A stretch of 7,103 bases of DNA from Candidatus Arcticimaribacter sp. Lineage in GTDB: Bacteria > Bacteroidota > Bacteroidia > Flavobacteriales > Flavobacteriaceae. A program made the position numbers and the translations under genes. The notes under the pieces were generated by a model that saw nothing but the letters and a program-made list of their open reading frames with translations, was not told where the DNA came from and did no database searches. The first letter of the stretch is position 1, and every line of letters begins with the position of its first letter. Positions 6,680 through 7,103 of this stretch are shown piece after piece. The stretch is from contig WTJB01000172.1 of NCBI GenBank assembly GCA_011526335.1, positions 1-7,103 on the forward strand, given 5' to 3'.

Positions 6680-7103
6680 GTGAGTTCATCTGCCATCGTA
6701 TCGCTCAAAAATGCATTTATTTTTCAACGAAAGCAATGCATCCTCAACAAGGTAAACCTAGAGGTCTCTCCTGGGGATTTTGTGTTTTTGATCGGGAAGA
6801 CAGGAACAGGAAAAAGTAGCTTGATCAAGACCTTGTATGCCGACCTCCCTTTACAAGAAGGAGAAGGCAGTGTAGCCGGCTATGATTTGGTTAAGATGAA
6901 ACAAAAAGACATCCCCTTTTTACGTAGAAAAATTGGGGTGGTCTTTCAAGATTTTAAACTCCTCCCTGATCGTACGATTTTTGAAAACCTCCGCTTTGTA
7001 CTACACGCCACAGGCTGGAAGAAAAAAGAAGACATTAAAAATAAAATTGACGATACCCTAGCCACCGTAGGCCTTGAAGGGGTATTGCAAAAGTTTCCTT
7101 TTG
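6680..7103 (+). CDS. ftsE: Cell-division ABC transporter ATPase FtsE, N-terminal part (cut by window end)
   Basis: FtsE is the cytoplasmic ATPase of the FtsEX complex, which at the division site couples ATP hydrolysis to control of peptidoglycan hydrolysis and divisome activity. The first 141 residues are present; full-length FtsE is usually about 220-230. Visible are the Walker A loop GKTGTGKS (39-46), the FtsE-typical PFLRRKIGVVFQDFKLLPDR (79-98) with Q-loop Q90, and TIFENL (99-104). The PFLRR...FQD..LL.DRT pattern separates FtsE from other small ABC ATPases such as LolD. The ABC signature, Walker B and H-loop lie beyond the window. The start is GTG at 6680-6682: the frame is closed by TAG at 6674-6676 and no in-frame ATG precedes the conserved domain. 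GGGAAAG (6665-6671) could serve as a weak ribosome-binding site. The gene diverges from the repeat-protein operon. Whether ftsX follows cannot be seen. Confidence 0.94.
   Translation, partial: MSSSAIVSLKNAFIFQRKQCILNKVNLEVSPGDFVFLIGKTGTGKSSLIKTLYADLPLQEGEGSVAGYDLVKMKQKDIPFLRRKIGVVFQDFKLLPDRTIFENLRFVLHATGWKKKEDIKNKIDDTLATVGLEGVLQKFPF

Overview
The window looks like a chromosomal segment from a Bacteroidota, most likely a Flavobacteriaceae-type marine or soil bacterium. Four things point that way: the divergent ATPase is an FtsE of the Bacteroidota type, the outer-membrane barrel has a TonB-receptor-like C-terminus, a TANNTTTG-type promoter box is present, and clear Shine-Dalgarno sequences are missing before the starts. 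These are impressions from reading the sequence, not the result of a database search.

Layout. Three genes run on the minus strand and one on the plus strand. Reading the minus strand from right to left: (1) 6556-3524, a 1010-residue secreted protein built almost entirely of tetratricopeptide-like repeats; (2) 3531-1771, a 586-residue outer-membrane beta-barrel with a TonB-receptor-like C-terminus but no room for a plug domain, whose preferred start overlaps the stop of gene 1 by 8 bases; (3) 1700-66, a 544-residue YtcJ-like metal-dependent amidohydrolase with a lipoprotein signal peptide, 70 bases downstream and preceded by a good Bacteroidota -7 box. Diverging from gene 1 across a 123-base spacer is ftsE (6680 to the window edge), cut off after 141 codons. 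There is no stretch over 300 bases without a gene, and I saw no RNA gene, insertion sequence, CRISPR array or attachment site.

How the genes may work together. The repeat protein and the barrel are almost certainly co-transcribed and probably translationally coupled, so a shared envelope function is the simplest reading: a large periplasmic scaffold paired with an outer-membrane barrel. What it carries or assembles cannot be read from the sequence. The amidohydrolase may be read through from the same operon, from its own promoter, or both, and its link to the pair is only positional. FtsE is the ATPase of the FtsEX divisome complex; its place next to an envelope operon is suggestive but proves no link.

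The region looks like ordinary core chromosome. The most interesting element is the repeat-protein/plug-less-barrel pair.
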